Source: Clostridium sp. AF27-2AA
GTDB taxonomy: Bacteria; Bacillota; Clostridia; Lachnospirales; Lachnospiraceae
Length of the DNA stretch: 64,000 bases
Assembly: GCF_003478505.1 (NCBI RefSeq)
Contig: NZ_QUFI01000011.1
Location: 50,148 to 114,147 of the forward strand
Reading direction: 5' to 3'
Part shown: positions 1 to 7,919 of the stretch, in pieces
Layout: every line of letters starts with the position of its first letter
Numbering within the stretch: the first letter of the stretch is position 1
Notes under the pieces: generated by a model
Databases searched by the model: none
What the model saw: only the letters and a program-made list of their open reading frames with translations
Told to the model about the DNA's origin: nothing
Program-made: the position numbers and the translations under genes

Positions 1-350
1 CACAGATCCAGTACTTTTTCTCCCGGTTTCGGCTCCAGCAGGGATACCACAGCCATGGCGCTCGGCTCCTGAATATAATAGGCTCCGGCTTCATGATATG
101 GATGACGGCCCGGACGGCTTTCCTGCGCATAATATAAACCTTCTCTGCACCAGGAAACCGGACGCAGGGAAAATGCTGCCTGGTTTTTTTCGGCAAATTC
201 TGCTGCTGGAACCTTCAGGGTATTTACCCTGAGTCCTAGCGCCCGTTCTTTTTCATAACTGGCAAGAAATGCATCACATTCGTCTCCCAGCATATCTTTC
301 ATTCTTGCCACAAATGCATCTGGCAGTCTCCAGGTTTCCTGCTGTCCCAT
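1..350 (-). CDS. RsmB/RsmF-type 16S rRNA m5C methyltransferase, N-terminal part
   Basis: Only the first 116 codons are present; the gene runs off the left edge. The ATG at 348-350 opens a protein beginning MGQQETWRLPDAF. About residue 90 it carries YYIQEPSAM, followed by PKPGEKVLDL, the typical entry into the SAM-binding fold of NOL1/NOP2/Sun-family cytosine-5 rRNA methyltransferases. Family members methylate 16S rRNA in the cytoplasm. The N-terminal LGLRVNTLKV segment also fits the family. The catalytic cysteines lie outside the window, so RsmF versus RsmB or another paralogue cannot be settled. Confidence 0.85.
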   Translation of the reverse strand, partial: MGQQETWRLPDAFVARMKDMLGDECDAFLASYEKERALGLRVNTLKVPAAEFAEKNQAAFSLRPVSWCREGLYYAQESRPGRHPYHEAGAYYIQEPSAMAVVSLLEPKPGEKVLDL

Positions 351-406
351 CCGTGTCTCTCCTTTAGCTTTCTGAATTACATATTATTTTTCTTATAATA
401 ACAAAT

Positions 407-435
407 GAGTGAGGCCTTGAAACAAAGCCCCACTC
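407..435 (-). terminator. Probable intrinsic terminator after the DUF6465 gene
   Basis: An imperfect 12-bp stem (arms GAGTGAGGCCTT and AAAGCCCCACTC, two mismatches) lies between the DUF6465 stop and the methyltransferase start. On the minus strand it is followed by an A/T-rich stretch rather than a clean U-run, so this is a weak call. Confidence 0.45.
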
Positions 436-476
436 CACTCTTTACAAAGTGTACAGATACAACTGAGATTCCTGAA

Positions 477-878
477 TTATAAGGTTACCTTATAATCGTC
501 AGAACCTTCTCCGTTTACTACATAGTAAGCAACATTTTCTTCCGGTTTTACATAAACTTCAATGGTTTTGATCTCTGCGCCCTTATGAGCTTCCGCATAT
601 GCCTTCACTGCCTTGTCCAGAACGTCTTTTGCAACGATCTGCTTGCCAGCGAATTCAATGTATACGCAAGCCTTCGGGTCTGCCTTCTTTGCAGGAGCTT
701 TCTTAGCTGGTGCTTTCTTGGTGGTCTCGACTGGCTTTGCTGCCGGTGCCTCAACAACTGCCTTTACCGGAGTTTCTGCCTTAACCTCTGCTGCAGTAGT
801 CTTAACTTCTGCCTTTACGGTCTCAGTCTTCGGTGCTGCTTTTGCTGCTGCTTTAGCTGCGCTTCTTCTTGTTGCCAT
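477..878 (-). CDS. DUF6465 family protein with Ala/Lys-rich tail
   Basis: 133 residues. The start ATG at 876-878 is chosen because AGGAGG lies about 9 bases upstream; an in-frame extension of six codons has no better site. The first 75 residues are a low-complexity Ala/Lys/Val/Pro/Glu tail with KKAPAKKAPAKK-type repeats, resembling histone H1 or HU tails. The last 60 or so residues (ACVYIEFAGKQIV to the end) form a compact alpha/beta domain matching what I know as DUF6465, common in Lachnospiraceae. Function is unknown; the basic tail suggests binding to nucleic acid or another polyanion. It is monocistronic. Confidence 0.7.
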   Translation of the reverse strand: MATRRSAAKAAAKAAPKTETVKAEVKTTAAEVKAETPVKAVVEAPAAKPVETTKKAPAKKAPAKKADPKACVYIEFAGKQIVAKDVLDKAVKAYAEAHKGAEIKTIEVYVKPEENVAYYVVNGEGSDDYKVTL

Positions 879-1026
879 AGTTCTTATCCTCCTCATTCGA
901 TTCCAAATATGGATTGCTCCCCATCGCCCGCTTTAGGACAGACGATGAGGGAATTATAAATCTGTTTCCCGTTTTTGTCAATGTTTTCCAACGGTTTCCC
1001 GTGAGTGAAGTCCGGTTGTTTTCGTT

Positions 1027-1335
1027 TTAGTGCAGGATCATTTCCGCAATATAAACGACCACACATGCACCGATGGAGACCCGGAACAGATTGCCGTCAA
1101 TCCAGGCCAGGATCACGCCTGCCGCAAAGCCAGCCAGTCCAGTAATCCGGTTTCCCGTTGCGGACAGGATAGATGGGAATGTCATGACGGACAAACTGAC
1201 ATATGGCACATAATACAGAAAAGACTGGATAAACGGATTTTTGATTTCCTTTCGAATCAATGTCAGCGGGAGAGCCCGCACAGCGTAGATTGTCAGGAAC
1301 ATCACCAGAATAGACGCGTAAATATTATGATTCAT
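1027..1335 (-). CDS. azlD: AzlD branched-chain amino acid exporter small subunit
   Basis: 102 residues with about four hydrophobic segments, the usual AzlD size. Its start overlaps the end of azlC by 11 bases, so the two are translationally coupled. AzlC and AzlD together form a membrane complex that exports branched-chain amino acids (AzlCD in Bacillus, YgaZH in E. coli). Features supporting AzlD are an early proline-containing helix (VRALPLTL) and a final hydrophobic segment ending in AEMILH. A divergent LysR gene lies upstream of azlC. Confidence 0.85.
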   Translation of the reverse strand: MNHNIYASILVMFLTIYAVRALPLTLIRKEIKNPFIQSFLYYVPYVSLSVMTFPSILSATGNRITGLAGFAAGVILAWIDGNLFRVSIGACVVVYIAEMILH

Positions 1336-2047
1336 GCTGTTCCTCCTTTACCGGGAACAATACCGCTGCAGCCGCTGAAATCAGCACGGTCAGCAGGATG
1401 ATCTGAAATCCCGATGAAATATTTTTAAGCCCTGGAAGGCTCTGAAATAAAAAGCTTACCGCCATAGATACCACAACCACCGCGGCAATGATCTTATCCT
1501 TTCTTGCCGGCGGAACAACCACTGCAAGGAACATGCCGTAAATGGCCACACTCATGGCACTCATAACCGGCACCGGAAGAATCATGCCTACTACTGCACC
1601 AAGGAATGTACCAAGCACCCAGCCCGGAGCCGCCACACTGGCTGCTCCGTACTGGTAAAAGGGATTCAGTTTTCCCGGAACAGCCATGGAAATTCCAAAG
1701 ATTTCATCCGTTACTGCATAAGACATAAAAATACGGTGAAGAAACGGCCGGTTCTGCTGTACCTTCTGGGACAGCGCACTGGACATCAGCAGATACCGCA
1801 TGTTGATGACCACAGTAGTGATGATCATCTCCATAAATCCGGCACCCGACGCGATCATACTAATAGCCGCAAACTCTCCAGCCGATGCCAGCATCAGTGC
1901 AGACATCAGAGACGACTGCAGTGCATTCATTCCCGCCTTTCCTGCTGTAATGCCAAGGGTAAAAGCTACGGCAAAGTACCCAAGTCCAATGGGAACTCCG
2001 TCGCGCATTCCCGCAAGAAAACTTGTTTTATTGTCTTGTTGTTCCAT
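1325..2047 (-). CDS. azlC: AzlC branched-chain amino acid exporter large subunit
   Basis: 240 residues from the ATG at 2045-2047, which has GAAGGGG about 9 bases upstream. The AzlC signature is clear: GVPIGLGYFAVAFTLGITAGKAG near the N-terminus, then five or six further membrane helices. With azlD it forms a branched-chain amino acid exporter of the cytoplasmic membrane. The divergent LysR-type gene at 2233 shares the intergenic region and is the likely regulator, as LysR or Lrp regulators commonly accompany azlCD. The actual export substrate here is inferred from the family. Confidence 0.87.
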   Translation of the reverse strand: MEQQDNKTSFLAGMRDGVPIGLGYFAVAFTLGITAGKAGMNALQSSLMSALMLASAGEFAAISMIASGAGFMEMIITTVVINMRYLLMSSALSQKVQQNRPFLHRIFMSYAVTDEIFGISMAVPGKLNPFYQYGAASVAAPGWVLGTFLGAVVGMILPVPVMSAMSVAIYGMFLAVVVPPARKDKIIAAVVVVSMAVSFLFQSLPGLKNISSGFQIILLTVLISAAAAVLFPVKEEQHES

Positions 2048-2232
2048 TGTAAAACCCCTTCTCAATTGTAAAATCCTGGTTTCTTCTGCAAAACCTGTTT
2101 CATTCTATCTCAGTCCATGAAGCAAGTCAAGCTGCAGTTCATGTGCTACGCGGCGGCCTTTGTGTTTTTTCCGGTTTTGTATTATAATCCTTTTATCATG
2201 CAGTGCAGAAACCATGCAGAAAAGAGGATTCC

Positions 2233-3159
2233 ATGACTACGAAAGAACTTCTCTATGTTAAAACCGTGGCCGATGAAAAAAACATTTCGAAGGCTGCGAA
2301 AAAACTTTTTATCGCACAGCCATCTTTAAGCCAGTCCATCCAGCGAATTGAAGAATCTGTTGGAACGGAGCTGTTCAACCGCACATCCGGCGGCCTGACC
2401 ATGACCTTTGCCGGTGAGCGCTACTACCATATGGCGGTTCAGGTTTTAAAACTATATCAGGACTTTGAGATGGAAATCAGCGATATTAACAACTTAAAGA
2501 CCGGACGCATCCACCTTGGTACTACCAACCATCTGGGGACTCTGGTGCTCCCTAAGGTCCTTCCCCGCTTTCACGAACTCTGCGCCAATATCGAGCTGAA
2601 TATCAGTGAAGAAAACACGACTATACTGGAACAGCTTCTTCTGTCCGGGGAGTTGGACTTCGCCCTGATGCATGCGCCCTCTGATCCGGCGCAGCACCCT
2701 CAGTTTCACTATGACATCATGAAGCGGGATCCCTTTGTCCTGGCCATCGCGCCAGACCACCCGTTAACCGCCCTGGCTGAAATCCGGGAAGGATACCCAT
2801 ACCCAGTTCTGGACATCCGCCTTGCGGCAAAAGAGCCATTTTTAATGCTTCACACTTCCCAGCGTATCCGCCAGATTACCGACAACGTACTGCGCCGGGC
2901 CGGAATCACACGGCCGCGCATTTCCATGACGCTGCGCAACTTTGAGACCACACAGCTTCTGGCCGCCAAAGGCATGGGCCTGGCTTTGATTCCGCTGGAA
3001 TATTCGCGTATTTCCCCTTCGGATTTCCAACCATCCCTCCTCTGCATCGACAAAAAATATCATGCCTACTGGGACACCTGCATTGCCACTCTAAAAGACG
3101 GCTTTCTGTCAAAAGCAGACCAGCTCTTCATCCGCATCGCAAAGGAAGAGCTGGCCTGA
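2233..3159 (+). CDS. LysR-type transcriptional regulator, divergent to azlCD
   Basis: 308 residues from the ATG at 2233, preceded by AAAGAGG. Residues 1-60 are a LysR winged HTH (KNISKAAKKLFIAQPSLSQS, then EESVGTELFNRT). The remainder is a periplasmic-binding-like effector domain with the usual DFALMHAP segment. It is transcribed away from azlC, the classic geometry of a LysR gene controlling its neighbour, so branched-chain amino acid export is the likely target. The effector cannot be deduced. It is about 45% similar by eye to the LysR protein at 40593, suggesting paralogy. Confidence 0.85.
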   Translation: MTTKELLYVKTVADEKNISKAAKKLFIAQPSLSQSIQRIEESVGTELFNRTSGGLTMTFAGERYYHMAVQVLKLYQDFEMEISDINNLKTGRIHLGTTNHLGTLVLPKVLPRFHELCANIELNISEENTTILEQLLLSGELDFALMHAPSDPAQHPQFHYDIMKRDPFVLAIAPDHPLTALAEIREGYPYPVLDIRLAAKEPFLMLHTSQRIRQITDNVLRRAGITRPRISMTLRNFETTQLLAAKGMGLALIPLEYSRISPSDFQPSLLCIDKKYHAYWDTCIATLKDGFLSKADQLFIRIAKEELA

Positions 3160-3184
3160 ACAGGTCTTTTATTCAGTTTCGTAA

Positions 3185-4276
3185 TTACAGCACATCCTGT
3201 CGCATAATATGACGGATACGCTCTTCATTTAATCCGCGGATGACCTCAACTGCCATTTTGATAGTAGATTCGATGTCTTCCTTTGCGCAGAAGTTGTAGT
3301 GGGTGTGCACATAACGGGACGGGATGCCCAGAACCAGAACCGGAACTGCCTGATGCGTCAGATGAATTTTACCTGCATTGGTGCTGCCGCCGCGTCTCAC
3401 CGCATCCTGGCATTTGATTCCGTATTTGTCAGCGATCTCATGGGCATAAGCCATAAACGCGTCATTGGCCACATAGCTGTTGTCCATATGACGGATCTGC
3501 ACACCCTTCTTTAAGCAGCCCTGGGCTACACCGGTACGGTAATAGAAATCGTCTGCCGGAGATCCCTCAAACACAATAGCAAGATCCGGCTTTACCTGCT
3601 GTGCAGTGACGGTTGCGCCGCGCATGCCAACCTCCTCCTGGGAAGCAAAGGCACCGACAACATCCACGGCCAGGCTCTCTGTCTCCTTCATCAGGGCTTT
3701 CATGGTCTCAATGATGCAGACACAGCCAAGACGGTTATCAAACGCCTTTCCGGAACAGATGCCGTGTTTTTCATCATAGGAGAAGGTCACATCCGGCATG
3801 ATCGGATCGCCGACGTGGATTCCGTAATCCTCTTCGATCTCCTGTCTGCTGCTGGCTCCGACATCCACCTTTAATTCCTCGATCGTCAGGGAATTGTCGG
3901 CCTTCTGGGCTGCCGTTAAGAAATGTACCGGCTTGGATGTAATGATTCCCTTGATTTTTTCGCCTTTACTATTGCGCACAATGACACTGTGGGCCGGAAG
4001 GCTGGTCATATGAAATCCGCCCAGGGTGATGATGCTGAGAAGTCCGTTATCCTCCACGTTCTGGACCATAAAGCCGCATTCATCGGTATGCGCATCCAGC
4101 ATAAACACCGGGCGGTTTCCCTTTGCGTCCGGCATCGTCGCATATACATTATACATCGCGTCGTTTCTTAAATTCAGCCCCTCGCAATGCTTCTGTACTG
4201 CTTTTACAACCTCTTCCTCAAAACCGCTCGGGCCGAAAGCGTTGGTTAAATCCTCAATTGTCTTTAAATCTGCCAT
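3185..4276 (-). CDS. M42 family metallo-aminopeptidase
   Basis: 363 residues, normal for M42 (glutamyl aminopeptidase or endoglucanase M-like) co-catalytic metallopeptidases. Visible metal-site motifs are MLDAHTDECGF (His-x-Asp), KAFDNRLGC (bridging Asp), SQEEVGMRGA (catalytic Glu-Glu) and a C-terminal HTHYNFC. These cytosolic enzymes form large oligomers that trim N-terminal residues from short peptides. It lies 26 bases downstream of dppA on the same strand, so both are probably co-transcribed and act on imported peptides. Some relatives are annotated as cellulases; peptidase is far more likely. Confidence 0.88.
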   Translation of the reverse strand: MADLKTIEDLTNAFGPSGFEEEVVKAVQKHCEGLNLRNDAMYNVYATMPDAKGNRPVFMLDAHTDECGFMVQNVEDNGLLSIITLGGFHMTSLPAHSVIVRNSKGEKIKGIITSKPVHFLTAAQKADNSLTIEELKVDVGASSRQEIEEDYGIHVGDPIMPDVTFSYDEKHGICSGKAFDNRLGCVCIIETMKALMKETESLAVDVVGAFASQEEVGMRGATVTAQQVKPDLAIVFEGSPADDFYYRTGVAQGCLKKGVQIRHMDNSYVANDAFMAYAHEIADKYGIKCQDAVRRGGSTNAGKIHLTHQAVPVLVLGIPSRYVHTHYNFCAKEDIESTIKMAVEVIRGLNEERIRHIMRQDVL

Positions 4277-4302
4277 GGTTCATATCCTCCCTGTATGTTC
4301 TT

Positions 4303-5115
4303 CTAATATACCACAAATGAATGAGCTGTCACAATATCCATCCAGTTTTTGCTGGTAAGACGGTTGGTGCGCGCGTCTACCGCCTCCATGCCCGGATAAA
4401 AGGACATCTGGTAAGCTTTTTTCAGATCCTTGTAGTTTACCTCATAAGTGAACTGCTCCGGAAGCGTGACTCTGCATGCAGCAAGCTTTGCCTCTACATC
4501 ACCGGAAAGCACTTCTGTGACAGAAGCTTTCAGATCTGCGATCACAGTCTTTGGTGATACATTCCAGGCACTTCCGCCCACACCCTTCTTGGAAGACACC
4601 GTCGTGATCTGCGGAACCAGCTCCTTTGAGAGCTCACAGATGCGCTCGTCACCGGATAAGAAGAGCACCGGAACACCATACATGGCCGCCGTATAAGTGT
4701 TCAGCATGAATTCGCTCATCCGTTTTCCGTTTAACTCAATAAAATTGCTGGCCCCCGTGGAGGTATGGCTCAGCGGACTTCCCGGATCGCCGGCCGGTGC
4801 ATGGTATCCTATATAAAATACTGCATCGAATGCCTCATCAAGACCATACATCATGTTGATGGGATGACCGCTCTTTCCACGGATCAGGGTGACATGCTCC
4901 GGCATGGCCATCACATCAATGTTCGTGGCATCTCCGTGTCCGTCCTTTACTACGATCTCATCCACACCAGCAGCCAGAGCTGCCTCGCAGACAGCCACGA
5001 CCTCATCGGTCATCTGCTTTGCGTATTTCTGGTAAGCCGGTTCGTCTTTGTGGGTTTCATAATTGAGGGTTGTTCCGGCACAGCCTTCAATATCCGCACT
5101 GATAAACAGTTTCAT
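4303..5115 (-). CDS. dppA: M55 D-aminopeptidase (DppA family)
   Basis: 270 residues. The zinc-ligand motif MKLFISADIEGCAG opens the protein, followed by KDGHGDATN and GYHAPAG, all typical of DppA. The family removes D-amino acids, especially D-Ala, from short peptides, and in Bacillus dppA leads a dipeptide-transport operon. Here the next upstream remnant is the C-terminus of an oligopeptide ABC ATPase, which fits that history although the transporter has been lost. With the M42 peptidase downstream and a P1 peptidase and D-amino-acid-type transaminase nearby, a role in D-amino-acid peptide catabolism is inferred. Confidence 0.88.
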   Translation of the reverse strand: MKLFISADIEGCAGTTLNYETHKDEPAYQKYAKQMTDEVVAVCEAALAAGVDEIVVKDGHGDATNIDVMAMPEHVTLIRGKSGHPINMMYGLDEAFDAVFYIGYHAPAGDPGSPLSHTSTGASNFIELNGKRMSEFMLNTYTAAMYGVPVLFLSGDERICELSKELVPQITTVSSKKGVGGSAWNVSPKTVIADLKASVTEVLSGDVEAKLAACRVTLPEQFTYEVNYKDLKKAYQMSFYPGMEAVDARTNRLTSKNWMDIVTAHSFVVY

Positions 5116-5173
5116 TGTTCGTGCCTCTCTTTTTATGAAAATTTTAATTGCGTTTTTTCAAAAGGCGGCAAAA

Positions 5174-5209
5174 GAGCCGGTTCATGGCATCTAGTCATGA
5201 AACCGGCTC
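5174..5209 (-). terminator. Terminator of the truncated ABC ATPase gene
   Basis: Strong hairpin with arms GAGCCGGTT and AACCGGCTC plus an inner CATG pair. On the minus strand it is followed by CTTTTGCCGCCTTTTG. It sits between dppA and the ATPase remnant, so dppA probably has its own promoter in 5116-5170. Confidence 0.65.
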
Positions 5210-5239
5210 CTCTGCCATGTAATTGCTATTCTGACTGCA

Positions 5240-5482
5240 TTACTGATGAATCACTGCGTTCTCCGCAGCTTTCGCGTTCTTCTTCGCTTCCTCGGTGTCG
5301 TACAGATGGCAGTATACAAAATGATCGTCACCTACCTGGTACTTCTGCGGAGCCTCCGTTTTGCAGCGCTCCATGCACTTCGGGCAGCGGGTGTGGAATT
5401 TACATCCACTCGGCGGATTCAGTGCAGAGGGGATATTGCCCTCCAGAATGATCCGGTCTTTCTTTGCCTTCGGGTCCGGGAT
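5240..5482 (-). pseudogene. C-terminal remnant of an oligopeptide ABC transporter ATPase (OppF/DppF)
   Basis: Only about 80 codons remain, from [10 protein letters not shown] through the cysteine-rich tail with [13 protein letters not shown] and a late Cys. This tail is diagnostic of OppD/OppF and DppD/DppF ATPases, whose extension carries a conserved Cys cluster. Upstream of the first residue the frame continues into unrelated sequence without the Walker or ABC signature regions. The stop codon and terminator are intact, so the 5' part was lost by deletion. See the adjoining fragment at 5485. Confidence 0.85.
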
Positions 5483-5484
5483 AC

Positions 5485-5592
5485 GGTCTTGGAATCCAGT
5501 GGCACCCGGAAGCCATGCTGGTGGCATCCGATGATATGCTTCCGGTCTTTACCGGACTGATCGAAGCAGCGAAAAAAGCCGCTGACAAATAA
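5485..5592 (+). pseudogene. C-terminal remnant of a class I glutamine amidotransferase-like (C26) hydrolase
   Basis: On the plus strand the frame reads [17 protein letters not shown] and ends in AAKKAADK before the TAA at 5590. QWHPE is the catalytic His-x-Glu motif at the C-terminus of peptidase C26 (gamma-glutamyl-GABA hydrolase, PuuD-like). No upstream Cys-nucleophile half exists. It abuts the ATPase remnant in convergent orientation, and its own terminator follows. The simplest reading is one deletion that removed the 5' parts of two convergent genes and everything between them. Confidence 0.75.
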
Positions 5593-5618
5593 TCCTGCTC
5601 AAATACATTCAACGCCAG

Positions 5619-5670
5619 AAGCGGACTGCAGGCAGAGAAATCGTTTCTCTCATCCTGCAATCCGCTTTTT
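5619..5670 (+). terminator. Terminator after the C26 hydrolase remnant
   Basis: Long hairpin with arms AAGCGGACTGCAGG and CCTGCAATCCGCTT (one mismatch), an inner loop stem and a plus-strand U-run at the 3' side (CGCTTTTTC). It is the orphaned terminator of the deleted hydrolase gene and may also act on the minus strand. Confidence 0.7.
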
Positions 5671-5705
5671 CTATACAGTTTCTGTTGATTGTCTGAACGA
5701 ATTTG

Positions 5706-6776
5706 TTACTGTTTCGGATCCTGGTCTTCAAGATACTCCGCCAGACTGTAATAAAGTTCTCCTGCCAGTCCGCGGGTCCGCTCTGCTGCTGTCATGGAAT
5801 TTAAGATTGCTTCCTGCTCTGCCTCCGCAGCAGCAAGAAATGCCCGGTTGATCACATGCTCCGGAATCGCCTGAATCTGCAGCAGTTTCTCTTCTGTGCC
5901 GGATGGAATCCGGTTTTCTGTGGTAAATCCGATCATGACCTCGCCGCTTCCGTGACCGGTATATCCGCCGGTGCGGGCAATGCCAACGCCGGTTCTCCGA
6001 AGAATCCGTTTTAACTGGCGGCTGGTCAGCGGAAGGTCCGTGGCCAGAATACTCATGATGGAGCCCTTGTCTTCTTCCGATGCCGCCATATCGTCTTTTT
6101 CCTGCTTCCAGTCCAGAATCTTCGCTCCAACAGCCTCTCCGTTTAACACAAAATCCTCTGTTGCGCCAAAATTGGACTGAACCAAGACACCAATGGTGTA
6201 TTCTTTCTCTCCGATCCGGATCACACGGGACGCAGACCCAATCCCGCCTTTCATGCCATAGCAGATGGTTCCGGTTCCGGCCCCAACAGCTCCTTCTTCA
6301 AAGTCATCTGCAACAGACGCAAACGCCTGGCGTACTTCAGCCGCCCCCACAGCCCGCTTTTGAATCCGATTGATGCGGCTATCATTACATTCACCCACCA
6401 CTGGATTGATGCTCATGGGTTCCAGACCGTCTTTTTCGCACTGTTCCACCACAATATCCACCATAACATCCCACACTTTTCCTACATTTAAGGTATTGGT
6501 CAGGGCAATGGGCGTTTCCAATGTGCCAAGTTCTTCTATCTGCACCAGGCCGGCACTTTTGCCAAACCCGTTATGAACATAGGCGGCTGCGGTGTATTTC
6601 TTCGCAAAGGCATTGTCCTCTCCTGGAAGAATCACGGTCACCCCGGTATGATTTTCTTCTGTTTTTATGGTACAGTGCCCGACCTTCACACCAGGCACAT
6701 CCGTAATCTTATTTCGTTTTCCAGTCTCCAGGCGTCCTGGCACAATGCCAAAATCCCGAATTCGTTTTTTCTCCAC
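5706..6776 (-). CDS. P1 family (DmpA/S58-type) aminopeptidase
   Basis: About 356 residues from a GTG at 6774-6776 with AGAGGAAG about 8 bases upstream; an upstream ATG at 6800 is possible but has no clear ribosome site. The N-terminus IRDFGIVPGRLETGKRN and ITDVPGVKVGH are hallmarks of the DmpA/BapA fold. GGIGSASR marks the self-cleavage site where Ser becomes the N-terminal nucleophile. The family includes L-aminopeptidase/D-Ala-esterase and beta-peptidyl aminopeptidases. The neighbours (M55 D-aminopeptidase, class IV transaminase) suggest handling of D-amino-acid peptides. Confidence 0.82.
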   Translation of the reverse strand: MEKKRIRDFGIVPGRLETGKRNKITDVPGVKVGHCTIKTEENHTGVTVILPGEDNAFAKKYTAAAYVHNGFGKSAGLVQIEELGTLETPIALTNTLNVGKVWDVMVDIVVEQCEKDGLEPMSINPVVGECNDSRINRIQKRAVGAAEVRQAFASVADDFEEGAVGAGTGTICYGMKGGIGSASRVIRIGEKEYTIGVLVQSNFGATEDFVLNGEAVGAKILDWKQEKDDMAASEEDKGSIMSILATDLPLTSRQLKRILRRTGVGIARTGGYTGHGSGEVMIGFTTENRIPSGTEEKLLQIQAIPEHVINRAFLAAAEAEQEAILNSMTAAERTRGLAGELYYSLAEYLEDQDPKQ

Positions 6777-6819
6777 GTTATCTTCCTCTCTTCTTTCCAT
6801 TCTGGACCGCCACGACAGA

Positions 6820-7662
6820 TTATTTTCCAATCTCATTGAAATATTGGTCGCGCAGCTTCTGTATCAGTTCCGGATTCTTCATGCCGACTGCCCTTTTGTT
6901 TAACTCCATAGCCCGCATGCTCGGATGACTGGTACTGGTCACCAGGATCTCATCTGCCGTGTAAAGCTCCTCCAGGGTAAATGCTCGCTCCTCCACCGGA
7001 ATCCCCAGCTCAACGCACCAGCGGATGATGTGTTTTCTCTCTGTGCCAGGAAGAATCAGATTGTCCAGCGGATGTGTAATAAACACACCATCCTTTACCA
7101 TGGAAATATTGGAATGAGAACACTCCGTTACATAGCCGTCCCGGACAAAGACCGTCTCATTGCAGCCTGCCTCGGATGCCTGCTGGGCTGCCATCACATT
7201 GGGGATCAGATTTAAAGTCTTGATGTTGCAATGGTAGAAACGGGTATCAGGAATACTGATGAGACGATATTCATCGGACATCTGTACGCCGTTCCACGGT
7301 TTGCTGTATACATACAGATTACTGGAAACGCCCTCCCCTGGGAAGAGATGGTTACGCGGAGAGGTTCCTCTGGTCGCCTGCCAGTAAAGGAACTGGCAGC
7401 TGCTCTCTAACTTCTGCACCAGATCCGTCAGAAGCGCGCCGACTTCTTCTTTTGTATAGGGAAGCTCAATGCGAAGCATGGCTGCACTGTTAAACATGCG
7501 GTCCAGATGATCCTGCAGAGCAAAGATCTTATGGTCAAATACCATGGCCGCTTCGTAAATTCCATCTCCGAAGTAGAATCCACGATCATTAGCCGGAATC
7601 ATCATATCGTCAATCGCTGTAATCTTTCCGTTATAATAAGCAAGGTCCCTCATCTTATCCAT
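6820..7662 (-). CDS. Class IV aminotransferase, D-amino-acid transaminase type
   Basis: 280 residues from the ATG at 7660-7662 with AAGGAG 7 bases upstream. The fold-type IV PLP pattern is clear: LAYYNGKI and NDRGFYFGDGIYE at the start, the PLP lysine in HCNIKTLNLIPNV, ETVFVRDGYVTECSHSN, and LPGTERKHII. The NIKTLNLIPNVMA context resembles D-alanine transaminase more than branched-chain aminotransferase, but separating them by eye is unreliable. The P1 peptidase gene follows on the same strand, so the two likely form one operon that turns released D-amino acids into oxo-acids. Confidence 0.82.
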   Translation of the reverse strand: MDKMRDLAYYNGKITAIDDMMIPANDRGFYFGDGIYEAAMVFDHKIFALQDHLDRMFNSAAMLRIELPYTKEEVGALLTDLVQKLESSCQFLYWQATRGTSPRNHLFPGEGVSSNLYVYSKPWNGVQMSDEYRLISIPDTRFYHCNIKTLNLIPNVMAAQQASEAGCNETVFVRDGYVTECSHSNISMVKDGVFITHPLDNLILPGTERKHIIRWCVELGIPVEERAFTLEELYTADEILVTSTSHPSMRAMELNKRAVGMKNPELIQKLRDQYFNEIGK

Positions 7663-7919
7663 ATTCTTCTCCTTATCTTCCGGTTCATGGCCGCTTTGCT
7701 GCTGCTTCATTCTCCAGCAGTACAGATTGCGCGGTCATGAAGTCCGTAGGTGTCTTTGCTGTAAGTAGTATACAATGTGAATTTTTAAAAGTAAATAGCT
7801 GTGCTGAACTGTAACTGAGATTTTGCAAAAGATTGGTCAGTCACATTTTCAAAATCAGTCTATTGTGATAAACTAGGGAAAGAACAATCAACTGTCCAGA
7901 ACCCAGAGGAGGAAAGATT

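Noticed and set aside
585..959. Long open frames opposite the DUF6465 gene
   Set aside because: The opposite strand has a clear ribosome site and a known domain; the plus-strand frames are cysteine/leucine-rich mirror images without a start context.
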